Notes: a model not told the origin generated them from the letters alone. A DNA stretch of 9,880 bases from an uncultured Clostridia bacterium (GCA_947177825.1 CAMWWA010000034.1:1-9880); one strand, 5' to 3'; positions 1 to 6,295 are shown, numbered from the stretch's first letter. A program made the numbers and translations.

Positions 1-19
1 AGTCCGTGAAGGCCCACCA
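1..19 (+). tRNA. 3' end of a partial tRNA (identity not determined)
   Basis: The first 19 bases read as the end of a tRNA cut by the window edge: the end of a T-loop (AGT), the T-stem strand CCGTG, the acceptor strand AAGGCCC, discriminator A and encoded CCA. It lies 21 bases before tRNA-Asp, so it fits as a preceding member of the same array. The implied 5' acceptor strand would be GGGCCTT, similar to many Bacillota tRNA-Ile, but the anticodon is outside the window and the identity is open. Confidence 0.6.
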
Positions 20-40
20 TTAAAACATCAATATTATTTT

Positions 41-118
41 GGCCCGATAGCTCAGTTTGGTTAGAGCGCCAGCCTGTCACGCTGGAGGTCGACGGTTCGA
101 GCCCGTTTCGGGTCGCCA
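41..118 (+). tRNA. tRNA-Asp (anticodon GTC)
   Basis: A full cloverleaf can be drawn. Acceptor GGCCCGA pairs with TCGGGTC (one G-T), the D-arm contains AGCTCAGTTTGGTTAGAGC, the anticodon loop CTGTCAC carries GTC at 76-78, the T-loop is TTCGAGC, and CCA is encoded at 116-118. It decodes GAC/GAU. It is the first complete member of the Asp-Phe-Thr-Tyr run, whose promoter must lie left of the window. A 7-bp hairpin (129-135 with 141-147) sits in the spacer before the next tRNA; it lacks a T-run and is probably a processing spacer, not a terminator. Confidence 0.97.
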
Positions 119-150
119 TATTTTTTTAAAGCGTCGTTTCGGCGCTTAAC

Positions 151-226
151 GCCTTGGTAGCTCAGTCGGTAGAGCGGTGGACTGAAAATCCATATGTCGG
201 CGGTTCGATTCCACCCCAAGGCACCA
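151..226 (+). tRNA. tRNA-Phe (anticodon GAA)
   Basis: Acceptor GCCTTGG pairs fully with CCAAGGC. The anticodon loop CTGAAAA carries GAA at 184-186 on a GTGGA/TCCAT stem. The T-loop is TTCGATT and CCA is encoded at 224-226. It decodes UUC/UUU. It follows tRNA-Asp by 32 bases with no terminator between them, so the two are probably cut from one precursor. Confidence 0.97.
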
Positions 227-248
227 CTTAAATATTTTAAGCGGTTTT

Positions 249-324
249 GCTGGTGTAGCTCAACTGGCAGAGCAGCTGATTTGTAATCAGCAGGTTGCGG
301 GTTCGATTCCAGTCACCAGCTCCA
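249..324 (+). tRNA. tRNA-Thr (anticodon TGT)
   Basis: Acceptor GCTGGTG pairs with CACCAGC. The anticodon loop TTTGTAA on the stem GCTGA/TCAGC places TGT at 282-284, which reads ACA and, by wobble, other Thr codons. The T-loop is TTCGATT and the 3' end is TCCA with encoded CCA. It is the third complete gene in the array, 22 bases after tRNA-Phe. A small ACCGC-AAAA-GCGGT hairpin (337-350) without a T-run fills the spacer to tRNA-Tyr. Confidence 0.96.
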
Positions 325-364
325 TACACCTCCACTACCGCAAAAGCGGTTTAATTGAATATTT

Positions 365-449
365 GGGCGGATTGCAGAGTGGCCAAATGCATCAGACTGT
401 AAATCTGACGTCTCCGACTTCGGTGGTTCGAATCCACCACCTCCCACCA
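365..449 (+). tRNA. tRNA-Tyr (anticodon GTA), acceptor stem with two mismatches
   Basis: A class II tRNA with a 13-base variable arm (409-421). The anticodon loop CTGTAAA on TCAGA/TCTGA carries GTA at 399-401, the T-stem GGTGG/CCACC encloses TTCGAAT, and CCA is encoded at 447-449. The odd point is the acceptor stem: GGGCGGA (365-371) against ACCTCCC (439-445) leaves C368 opposite T442 and A371 opposite A439, so only five of seven pairs form. No shifted register does better. All other arms are intact, so I call it a gene, though the stem may hold a real substitution or an assembly error. Confidence 0.9.
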
Positions 450-486
450 CGAAAAGACCTTGACTTCCGTCAAGGTCTTTTCGTTT
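450..486 (+). terminator. Intrinsic terminator of the tRNA array
   Basis: A perfect 15-bp stem begins at the base after the tRNA-Tyr CCA: CGAAAAGACCTTGAC (450-464) pairs with 469-483 around a TTCC loop, followed by a short T-run (484-486). Its position directly against the CCA end marks the end of the array. The sequence is nearly palindromic and its left arm is A-rich, so it could also act on the opposite strand. Confidence 0.9.
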
Positions 487-503
487 GTGTACGGCGTCAG
501 GAT

Positions 504-532
504 TTGACACTTCTTTGCCGGAGTGCTATTAT
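504..532 (+). promoter_or_regulatory. Promoter of the DUF3592-like gene
   Basis: A consensus -35 TTGACA (504-509), a 17-base spacer and -10 TATTAT (527-532). The expected transcription start is near 539, giving a leader of about 14 bases that begins just before the GGAG ribosome site at 541-544. This excludes the upstream in-frame ATG at 523, which lies inside the promoter. Confidence 0.85.
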
Positions 533-552
533 ATGCTTACGGAGATGATACT

Positions 553-1035
553 ATGGAAAAGGTTGATAAAGCGCCGTATATCATTGGCGGAATTGCTACA
601 ATTTTCGTCAGTCTGCTTTGCGCTTTTACCGCGTCATTCATTCTTTATAAGGAGCTATTGGCGGACTCGTACGTACGCACGGAAGCGGTTGTCGTTGACC
701 ACTATTATATGCGGGACGACGATTACGGCTATTATTACGACGTTGTGGAGTTCACCGTCGGCGAAGGAACTTACACGAAAGTTGCATTGAATAACGGCGG
801 TCACACCTACGAGCCTGCAAATATAGGCGAAACCGTCACGGTTTATTATAACCCGAAAAATCCGGACGACGTTCTGTATAAGTCCCCCACCCACGTTCTG
901 TTGATAGTAGTAGCTTATCTGGTTTCTGCCGGCAGCACGGTTGGCGCGATAATCATATTTTATAAACTTGCGAAAATTATAAAAAGAGAGCGTGAATATG
1001 AATCCCGCCTGAATTTATGGAATGATAAAGAATAG
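553..1035 (+). CDS. DUF3592-like membrane protein
   Basis: A 160-residue protein with a hydrophobic segment at about 9-32, an extracytoplasmic-looking middle rich in Tyr and Asp (40-105), a second membrane segment at about 112-137 and a basic, charged tail (KIIKRERE). The middle has the signature I associate with DUF3592: a conserved EAVVVDHYY strand near 44-52, and GETVTVYYNPKNPDD (92-106) just before the second helix. No biochemical role is established for this family. The start is set by GGAG at 541-544, eight bases before ATG 553. An in-frame ATG at 523 falls within the promoter and is rejected. The gene has its own promoter directly after the tRNA terminator. The next gene follows after 98 bases with no terminator between, so they may be cotranscribed. 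Confidence 0.8.
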   Translation: MEKVDKAPYIIGGIATIFVSLLCAFTASFILYKELLADSYVRTEAVVVDHYYMRDDDYGYYYDVVEFTVGEGTYTKVALNNGGHTYEPANIGETVTVYYNPKNPDDVLYKSPTHVLLIVVAYLVSAGSTVGAIIIFYKLAKIIKREREYESRLNLWNDKE

Positions 1036-1133
1036 ATATGAAAAAGTTTGCAATTTTGAAAATATAAGCGTTTTGGAGTGCAACTATAAAAACGACAATA
1101 TTTGAATTGATTCTTTAATAAGGAGAGTAAATT

Positions 1134-1580
1134 ATGGAGCATTTATTCGACGATATTTTGGAAAAAGACGAGCAAATCGTAAAAATTATCAAACCTTCGA
1201 AAAGCAGGTATTGGAAATTTTTTCTTATGCCGCTTATAATTCCGATATTTTTACCGCATTTTATCGTAATAATGGCTTGCACGTTGTTTTTTATCATTCC
1301 GTTGCTTTATGCGCACAGCTACAAAAATTTGTATTATGCCTACACTAATAAGCGTTTGATTGTACGCAAAGGAACGATTGGCGTAGACTATAAAACGCTT
1401 GACTATAAGTTTATTACCTCTACCTCCGTTGACGTCGGTTTATTGGACAAAGGAAAAACAATGACGGGCTCGTTATCATTTAAAAGCCCTACCGCTTCCA
1501 TACGGTTCGATTACGTTGAAAATCCCTATGATTTGATGCGAGAAATCAAAGAGTACATAAACACAGTAACCGCAGATTAG
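1134..1580 (+). CDS. Bacterial PH-domain (bPH2/YdbS-like) membrane protein
   Basis: 148 residues. A short N-terminal part (MEHLFDDILEKDEQIVKII) leads into a hydrophobic hairpin at about 27-62, then a soluble C-terminal domain. The segment YAYTNKRLIVRKGTIGVDYKTLDY (68-91), followed by ITSTSVDVGLLDKG, is the usual opening of the bPH2 (DUF304) fold: T-N-K-R-L then a beta strand and a Gly-rich turn. The acidic tail YDLMREIKEYINT is also typical of single-domain members. The function of such proteins is generally unknown; a membrane-surface role is the usual inference. The ribosome site AAGGAG (1120-1125) stands eight bases from the ATG. No convincing separate promoter is visible in the 98-base gap. 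The gene converges on the YjbR gene, with only 33 bases between the stop codons and no clear hairpin. Confidence 0.8.
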   Translation: MEHLFDDILEKDEQIVKIIKPSKSRYWKFFLMPLIIPIFLPHFIVIMACTLFFIIPLLYAHSYKNLYYAYTNKRLIVRKGTIGVDYKTLDYKFITSTSVDVGLLDKGKTMTGSLSFKSPTASIRFDYVENPYDLMREIKEYINTVTAD

Positions 1581-1613
1581 TTCGGCGATATTATTGAATG
1601 GTTTGTAACGATT

Positions 1614-2288
1614 TTACTTTTTAGCCAGAACGTAGCTTTGGTCTAAGCGCGGGCAGATTTCTTCGATTGAAACTGTGCCGTCGAGCGGAATGGTCAGCCA
1701 GTGCTTTTTGTTCATATGGTAGCCGGCAAAATACTTGCGGTTGTCAATCAGCTTTGCAAGCTCGTCGGGGTCTGCGCGCAGGTCGACGACTTCCAGCACT
1801 TGCTCCCCCTCCAAACCTATTTTGCACGCCTTGACGGTGAGAACGGCGCAATACCACTTGGCGTTGTCCTTGCGGCGGATAATGGCGCAGTCGGGAAACT
1901 TTTCCCAAAGATATTCGGGGCTATCGCCGTACTTTTTATAAGCGTAATCGAACAGTTCGTGCGTGACCGCGCTTTTGAAAACCTGCCTTTCCGCACACTT
2001 CCCGGCGATATCTTCAAGCGCGTTTTCGTAAGCGCAACGCACCGAGCCGACGAACTCGCCGACCGCTTCGGGCGCAAGAAAGAGCGTATACGGCTCCTCT
2101 GTATCCAAATCGAGCACCTCGGTTGCGATATCCCCCTGCCCGTCAATGCAGACGGTAAGGCGCATCTGCCCCTGAATAATGGGCGTTTGATATACGAATT
2201 TGCCTTCCGTCTTGGTAAAGCCGTATTCTTCGAGCTTGGAGAAATTTATTTTTTTGTAGCGGAATATCCGTTCGGTGATTGCGTTCAT
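1614..2288 (-). CDS. MmcQ/YjbR-family protein with an N-terminal extra domain
   Basis: 224 residues, about twice the usual length of a single YjbR domain. The C-terminal half (about 120-222) carries the family pattern: SPEYLWEKFPDCAIIRRKDNAKWYCAV, then VDLRADPDELAKLI, YFAGYHMNKKHWLTIPLDG (187-205) and the closing DQSYVLAKK. This domain has a CyaY-like or double-wing fold and is loosely annotated as DNA-binding, but its substrate is unknown. The N-terminal 1-110 (FRYKKINFSKLEEYGF, LTVCIDGQGDIATEVLDLDTEEPYTLF) is a separate region that accompanies YjbR in some Bacillota; I do not know its role. AAGGA lies seven bases upstream of the ATG at 2288. The gene is transcribed divergently from the acetyltransferase gene, from an interleaved promoter. 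Confidence 0.87.
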   Translation of the reverse strand: MNAITERIFRYKKINFSKLEEYGFTKTEGKFVYQTPIIQGQMRLTVCIDGQGDIATEVLDLDTEEPYTLFLAPEAVGEFVGSVRCAYENALEDIAGKCAERQVFKSAVTHELFDYAYKKYGDSPEYLWEKFPDCAIIRRKDNAKWYCAVLTVKACKIGLEGEQVLEVVDLRADPDELAKLIDNRKYFAGYHMNKKHWLTIPLDGTVSIEEICPRLDQSYVLAKK

Positions 2289-2298
2289 TCGTATGTCC

Positions 2299-2327
2299 TT
2301 GACAATTCGTTGAAATAATTATAATAT
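2299..2327 (+). promoter_or_regulatory. Promoter of the acetyltransferase gene
   Basis: -35 TTGACA (2299-2304), a 17-base spacer and -10 TAATAT (2322-2327), with an expected start near 2334. It occupies the same stretch as the minus-strand YjbR promoter, so the two probably cannot bind polymerase at the same time. Confidence 0.78.
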
Positions 2328-2346
2328 TTGTTCGGACAATAATCAA
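2318..2346 (-). promoter_or_regulatory. Promoter of the YjbR-family gene
   Basis: On the minus strand, -35 TTGATT (2346-2341), a 17-base spacer and -10 TATAAT (2323-2318). The expected start is near 2311, giving a leader of about 23 bases that contains AAGGA. The -10 overlaps the -10 of the plus-strand promoter by two bases. Confidence 0.8.
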
Positions 2347-2376
2347 ATTTTTTATTTGCATTTGCGAGGTGTTTTT

Positions 2377-2994
2377 ATGACGGAAAGAGAGAAAATGATT
2401 GCAGGCAAGGTTTACGACGCCAGCGACGAACAGCTGGCAACGCGGCGCGCCGAGGCGCACAACCTTTGCACGGACTATAACCGCACATACGAAACCGAGC
2501 AGGAAAAGCGCGGCAAAATTCTTAAAAACCTGTTGCCGAACGCGAAGACGGGCACATACATTCAGGGACCGTTTTACTGCGACTACGGCGACAACATTTT
2601 AATCGGCGAAAACTTTTACGCCAACTTTAATTTCACCGTGCTGGACTGCTGCCCCGTGGAAATAGGCGACAACGTTTTCGTCGGTCCGAACGTATCGCTG
2701 CTGACGCCCGTCCACCCCTTCCGCTGGCAACAGAGAAATATGCGCAAAAAAGCCGACGGCACGCTTTTCGATTACGAATACGCAAAGCCTATTAAGATTG
2801 GCAAAAACTGCTGGCTTGCCGGCAACGTTACCGTGATTGGCGGCGTAACGATTGGCGAAGGCTGCGTTATAGGCGCGGGCAGCGTTGTGACGAGGGATAT
2901 TCCCGCAAATTCGCTTGCGGTGGGCAACCCCTGCCGCGTTATCCGCCAGATTACCGACAAGGACGATTTGAAGGATTTGATTGAGGGCTTGTAA
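2377..2994 (+). CDS. maa: Maltose/galactoside-type O-acetyltransferase
   Basis: 205 residues of the LacA/Maa family, which uses acetyl-CoA to acetylate a sugar hydroxyl in the cytoplasm and works as a trimer of left-handed beta helices. The N-terminal Mac domain is at about 4-58 (MIAGKVYDASDEQLATRRAEAHNLCTDYN). The hexapeptide-repeat helix follows, from about 60 to 190: GDNILIGENFYANFN, VEIGDNVFVGPNVSLLT, IKIGKNCWLAGNVTVIGGVTIGEGCVIGAGSVV, closing with AVGNPCRVIR. The catalytic His is His113 in TPVHPF. GAGGTG (2366-2371) lies five bases before ATG 2377; an in-frame ATG at 2356 has no ribosome site and is rejected. No terminator separates it from the tRNA-Val promoter. The sugar cannot be told from sequence; the physiological role may be detoxifying non-metabolised sugars. 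Confidence 0.92.
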   Translation: MTEREKMIAGKVYDASDEQLATRRAEAHNLCTDYNRTYETEQEKRGKILKNLLPNAKTGTYIQGPFYCDYGDNILIGENFYANFNFTVLDCCPVEIGDNVFVGPNVSLLTPVHPFRWQQRNMRKKADGTLFDYEYAKPIKIGKNCWLAGNVTVIGGVTIGEGCVIGAGSVVTRDIPANSLAVGNPCRVIRQITDKDDLKDLIEGL

Positions 2995-3022
2995 GAAATT
3001 TTGCGGCGTAAAGTGAAATCGA

Positions 3023-3051
3023 TTGACGGAAAGTTATTTTGCATATATAAT
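3023..3051 (+). promoter_or_regulatory. Promoter of tRNA-Val
   Basis: -35 TTGACG (3023-3028), a 17-base spacer and -10 TATAAT (3046-3051). The expected start is near 3058, seven bases before the mature tRNA 5' end. Confidence 0.85.
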
Positions 3052-3064
3052 AATAGCAATCCGC

Positions 3065-3141
3065 GGAGGTATAGCTCAGTTGGTTAGAGCGTTTGCTTGA
3101 CATGCAAAAGGTCATTGGTTCGAGCCCAACTATCTCCACCA
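3065..3141 (+). tRNA. tRNA-Val (anticodon GAC)
   Basis: Acceptor GGAGGTA pairs with TATCTCC (one G-T). The anticodon loop TTGACAT on TTTGC/GCAAA places GAC at 3099-3101, reading GUC/GUU. The T-loop is TTCGAGC and CCA is encoded at 3139-3141. The outermost T-stem pair is A3114 opposite C3130, a mild mismatch. The gene stands alone with its own promoter and terminator. Its segment from T-loop base A58 (3123) into the trailer (3151) is duplicated in two pieces at 3257-3271 and 6323-6340, which marks it as an integration site. Confidence 0.96.
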
Positions 3142-3145
3142 AAAC

Positions 3146-3175
3146 AAAAAAGGCTGTGTTCATCACAGCTTTTTT
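3146..3175 (+). terminator. Intrinsic terminator of tRNA-Val
   Basis: The hairpin GCTGTG (3153-3158) with CACAGC (3164-3169), loop TTCAT, is extended by A-run/T-run pairing, with six Ts at 3170-3175. It starts a few bases after the CCA. The terminator at 6335-6364 has the same layout and the same AAAACAAAAAA lead-in, but a different stem sequence. Confidence 0.88.
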
Positions 3176-3195
3176 ATTTTGATATAGTTTGCGCG

Positions 3196-3256
3196 AAGAA
3201 CCAATGCGGTTCGCCCCGTTGCAACGCAACGGCACGAGCACGCTTGCGCGCGCAGT
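3196..3256 (+). repeat. Double-hairpin element behind tRNA-Val (related copy behind tRNA-Glu)
   Basis: Two adjacent hairpins. GAACC (3198-3202) pairs with GGTTC (3208-3212). CCGTTG (3216-3221) pairs with CAACGG (3227-3232). CACGAG (3233-3238), a GC-rich stretch and GTAGCC follow. The copy after tRNA-Glu (8326-8371) has the same order: a GAAC/GTTC hairpin, GGTTCGCCC, a 6-bp hairpin, CACGAG, GTAGCC. Its second stem is CGACGC/GCGTCG, so the stem bases differ while pairing is kept. The function is unknown. It lies after a strong terminator, so it may act as DNA or be a relic of integration. Confidence 0.6.
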
Positions 3257-3271
3257 AGCCCAACTATCTCC
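3257..3271 (+). repeat. Left half of a duplicated tRNA-Val 3' end
   Basis: AGCCCAACTATCTCC is an exact 15-base copy of tRNA-Val 3123-3137, starting at the A58 position of the T-loop and stopping just before the terminal ACCA. The sequence beyond it (CACTCGTT) is unrelated to the tRNA trailer and begins the AT-rich cassette. The rest of the copied tail lies at 6323-6340. Confidence 0.8.
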
Positions 3272-3331
3272 CACTCGTTACATCAAGCACAGTCACAGAA
3301 CAAAAGCTCATTTTTGATTATATAAATACAC

Positions 3332-3368
3332 TTGAAAATAAAAGAGCATTATGCTATAATATTTTCAA
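3332..3368 (+). promoter_or_regulatory. Promoter of the R-M operon with nested palindromes
   Basis: -35 TTGAAA (3332-3337), a 17-base spacer and -10 TATAAT (3355-3360). Transcription should start near 3367, at the edge of the AAAGGAG ribosome site (3367-3373), so the leader is very short. TTGAAAAT (3332-3339) is the inverted copy of ATTTTCAA (3361-3368), and GCATTATGC (3346-3354) is a palindrome between the -35 and -10. These could be an operator; no controller gene is present. Confidence 0.8.
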
Positions 3369-3380
3369 AGGAGTAGTTAA

Positions 3381-5123
3381 ATGCCTAATGAAGAATTGCA
3401 AGTAAATGCTTTAATCTCAAATGCTACGATACGTAATTGGAGTAAGCTTGACTATTCGGCAAATTCTAAACTTAATTCACGCGCCAATAAAAAACTTTCA
3501 AAAAAAGTTATTGTTCCTATTGAATATTTCTCTAATGCAAATAACATTAAAGTTGTTGAAAATATATCTGAGTGTATCCGTCGATTAAAATGCGATATTT
3601 TTGATGCTTTATATTCGTTGTCTATAAATATACTTACAAAACAAAATTTAATAGATAAACCGCACGTACAGCAAACCCTTACGGAATATGCAAACCATAA
3701 TCTAATAAATGAGTTATTAAATATCTTTTTGCCCAATGACGAAAAAGACATTTTAGGTACAATATATCAAAGCCTATTAAGTGAGGGTGAAAAGAATATT
3801 ACCGGCACATATTACACCACTAATAGCATAACCGCTAATATGACGGAGAATTTGGACTTTTCTCACGAAGAAACTTTTTTTGACCCGTGTTGCGGCAGTG
3901 GGGCTTTTTTATTGGCTTTGAAAAATGTTAAACCGTATCAAATTTTTGGTGCAGATATTAATCCGATAGCCGTTATGTTAGCCAAAGTAAATTTGCTGTT
4001 AAAATATGCCGATTATGAGTTTACACCGCAAGTTTATTGTTATGACTATCTTGAAAATAGTAATATCATCAAAGACAAATATAATTATATTATCACAAAT
4101 CCACCGTGGGGTGTTACAAGTTCTGTTAAGTCAATTTCAAATACAATAGTGTCAAAAGAATCATTTTCTTTGTTTTTTGAAAAAGCGTATTATCAACTGA
4201 AAGATGATGGAATTATTCGTTTTTTATTCCCCGAATCCATCTTAAATGTAAAAGCACATAAAGATATACGAGAATACATTTTACATAATGGCGATTTACA
4301 ACAGATATATTTTTATTCGAATACATTTAATGGCGTTACCACAAAGATAATAGATTTGTTACACAAAAAAGCGCCACAAACGCCTTCCGTAAGCATTAGA
4401 AAAAATAATTCTACCACCATCATACCTAAAACTGTATTTTCACAAACTGAAAACAGCGTATTTAGTATTCTTAATAAAGAAGACATTTCAATTATTGAAA
4501 AAGTTAAAAAAAGAGGAAAATACAATTTAGGTAATAGTATTTGGGCATTAGGCGTTGTTACAGGTGATAATAAAACAAAACTCATTCCTCACCCCGAAAA
4601 TGGGTTTGAAAAAATTTATACTGGCAAAGAAATTATGCCATATAGATTAAAACCTGCAAAAAATTATATTTATTACGATAGAAAACAATTACAGCAAGTA
4701 GCAAAAGAAGAATACTATCGTGCAAACGAAAAATTAGTATACAAATTCATATCAAACAAATTGGTTTTTGCGTATGACAATACCGCATCTCTTTTTTTAA
4801 ATAGTGCAAACATTTTAATCCCGCAAATTCCGAATATGTCTATAAAAACCGTTTTAGGTTTTTTGAATAGTGAAATATACCAATATCTTTATTGCACCCT
4901 ATTCTCAGAAATCAAAATACTAAAAGGAAACTTAATCGAATTACCTTTTATAGACATAACACAGTCGCAAGATATTACATTGTCTTCATATGTTCAGGAC
5001 ATTCTTGATGGCGATGACAATGCTATTATTAAGCTACAGGAAGAAATATATAAGTTATTTGATATAACCGACTTACAAATAAAGCACATTAGGGAGAAAA
5101 TCAGTGGAACGTTTAATAAATGA
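3381..5123 (+). CDS. N6-adenine DNA methyltransferase of a type II-like R-M system
   Basis: 580 residues. A helical N-terminal part (1-130) is followed by the motif X region TGTYYTTNSI (141-150), SAM-binding motif I FDPCCGSGAFLLAL (167-180), the acidic turn GADINP (190-195) and catalytic motif IV NPPWG (240-244). This order (X, I, IV, then a target-recognition region) and NPPW define N6-adenine methyltransferases of the gamma or Eco57I-like type. The part after about 300 should hold the recognition domain, including GKEIMPYRLKPAKNYIYYDR near 415-434. It should methylate adenine in the site cut by the next gene. AAAGGAG lies seven bases before the ATG. The stop overlaps the endonuclease start by 20 bases. 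Codons are much more A/T-ending than in the flanking genes, which points to transfer. The site is unknown. Confidence 0.92.
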   Translation: MPNEELQVNALISNATIRNWSKLDYSANSKLNSRANKKLSKKVIVPIEYFSNANNIKVVENISECIRRLKCDIFDALYSLSINILTKQNLIDKPHVQQTLTEYANHNLINELLNIFLPNDEKDILGTIYQSLLSEGEKNITGTYYTTNSITANMTENLDFSHEETFFDPCCGSGAFLLALKNVKPYQIFGADINPIAVMLAKVNLLLKYADYEFTPQVYCYDYLENSNIIKDKYNYIITNPPWGVTSSVKSISNTIVSKESFSLFFEKAYYQLKDDGIIRFLFPESILNVKAHKDIREYILHNGDLQQIYFYSNTFNGVTTKIIDLLHKKAPQTPSVSIRKNNSTTIIPKTVFSQTENSVFSILNKEDISIIEKVKKRGKYNLGNSIWALGVVTGDNKTKLIPHPENGFEKIYTGKEIMPYRLKPAKNYIYYDRKQLQQVAKEEYYRANEKLVYKFISNKLVFAYDNTASLFLNSANILIPQIPNMSIKTVLGFLNSEIYQYLYCTLFSEIKILKGNLIELPFIDITQSQDITLSSYVQDILDGDDNAIIKLQEEIYKLFDITDLQIKHIREKISGTFNK

Positions 5124-5823
5124 ATTAAAGTGCAAAATAAAAGATATGAAAAGCAATACGAATAGCTCTATTGATTTGAGCGATGAACGATTAGACGATT
5201 TATATTCAGTTTATCCTTTTAATAAATTTGAATATGTCATTAGTCATCTAATTGCTACTAATACAATTAATTTACAAGAGTATTTGAATATACGCAATTC
5301 ATATTTGGAACGCAATAAATACCTCTATGTTTTTGAAATCACTGCTCCTCGAACATTTGGTGAGACTTGGGCACAACGTCATTTGAATGAGGTTGTCCCT
5401 GAATTAAAAATACCCTCCACTGCTTACGACAAAGATTATTCGGGGCAATACGATTTTTGGTACGAGGGTATAAGAATTGAAGTCAAGGCTTCTCGTGCCG
5501 TCAAACGCAAAAGTGGAGATTCGTTAATTATTAAAGCATTGTCAAGCGATTCTATGGCTGGTTTTGATATGAATTTTCAACAAATTAAACCCGCTTGTTG
5601 TGATGTATTTGTGTGGATTGCAGTTTGGCGTGATAAAATTCGCTATTGGGTGCTTTCAAGCGAAGAAGTTGCAAACAACAAATATTACTCAATTGGTCAA
5701 CATCGAGGTAATGTTGGTGAAGGTCAATTATGGTTGAAAGACACCAATATTGATGAGTTTAACGAATACGAAGTTGGTGTACGTGATATTTTGTCAAAAA
5801 TAATTGAGAAAGCACAAAAGTAG
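5104..5823 (+). CDS. PD-(D/E)XK restriction endonuclease (GTG start)
   Basis: 239 residues. The likely nuclease core is FGETWAQRHLNEV (85-97, Glu87), then YSGQYDFWYEGIRIEVKAS (112-130), giving Asp117 and Glu126-Val-Lys128 in the D-(X8)-E-X-K arrangement of PD-(D/E)XK enzymes. The hydrophobic strand DVFVWIAVW (167-175) and WVLSSEEV (182-189) continue the fold. By position it should cut the DNA sequence protected by the methyltransferase. The start is GTG 5104, chosen because AGGGAG (5091-5096) stands seven bases upstream; the next ATG (5143) has no such site. The 20-base overlap with the methyltransferase suggests coupled translation. I cannot name a known isoschizomer family, so the restriction call rests on the motif plus context. 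Confidence 0.8.
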   Translation: MERLINELKCKIKDMKSNTNSSIDLSDERLDDLYSVYPFNKFEYVISHLIATNTINLQEYLNIRNSYLERNKYLYVFEITAPRTFGETWAQRHLNEVVPELKIPSTAYDKDYSGQYDFWYEGIRIEVKASRAVKRKSGDSLIIKALSSDSMAGFDMNFQQIKPACCDVFVWIAVWRDKIRYWVLSSEEVANNKYYSIGQHRGNVGEGQLWLKDTNIDEFNEYEVGVRDILSKIIEKAQK

Positions 5824-5860
5824 AAATATCAATTGGTCAGTAAATTAAGGTCATTAAAAT

Positions 5861-6295
5861 ATGAAAATTTTACTAGATAATAATGCAATTGATAAATTAG
5901 CAAATAACATAGAGCTTATAAAAGCTCACCCAGAAGTTGAATTTTTTATTTGTCGTGAAGCTGTAGAGGAAGTTAGTAACAATAAATCATACAATCCAAC
6001 ATACAACATTATTTCATTACTTAAAGTAGGAGTAAAATATTTGCCCAACTCAATTTTTATACTTGGGCATTCAAAATTAGACGGTGAATCTACTTTTTGT
6101 AGCGCATCAACTTCTATGGCATATAAAAATATATTAAATAAAAATTGTAGCAATGTTGCTGACGCTATAATTGCAGCAACTGCAGTTAGTCATAATTATA
6201 TATTATTAACTGATGATTTAAAATTATATGCTAAAATGAAAAAATTTGGTTATCAAGTTATGAAATTTAACGAATTGAAAGAAACAATTTCTTAA
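5861..6295 (+). CDS. PIN-domain nuclease, orphan (no antitoxin)
   Basis: 144 residues. The acidic residues match a PIN fold: Asp6 in LLDNNAID, Glu36/Glu37 in CREAVEEVSN, Asp101 in NVADAIIAATAV and Asp118/Asp119 in YILLTDDLKLYAKM. PIN domains are Mg-dependent ribonucleases, as in VapC toxins. The usual small antitoxin gene is absent: the gap to the endonuclease is only 37 bases and the next gene downstream is on the other strand. It is thus the third gene of the R-M operon, with a weak AAGG ribosome site about ten bases before the ATG. It could be an effector triggered when the R-M system fails, or a stranded toxin. It shares the AT-rich composition of the cassette. Confidence is good for the fold and low for the role. 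Confidence 0.82.
   Translation: MKILLDNNAIDKLANNIELIKAHPEVEFFICREAVEEVSNNKSYNPTYNIISLLKVGVKYLPNSIFILGHSKLDGESTFCSASTSMAYKNILNKNCSNVADAIIAATAVSHNYILLTDDLKLYAKMKKFGYQVMKFNELKETIS

Noticed and set aside
1701..2318. A 205-codon open frame on the plus strand opposite the YjbR-family gene
   Set aside because: It lacks a ribosome site and family features, while the minus-strand frame has clear YjbR motifs, promoter and AAGGA. It is a shadow.
3204..3317. Small plus-strand open frame over the double-hairpin element and cassette edge
   Set aside because: It is an Arg/Ala/Thr-rich translation of hairpins and a tRNA-tail copy with no ribosome site.
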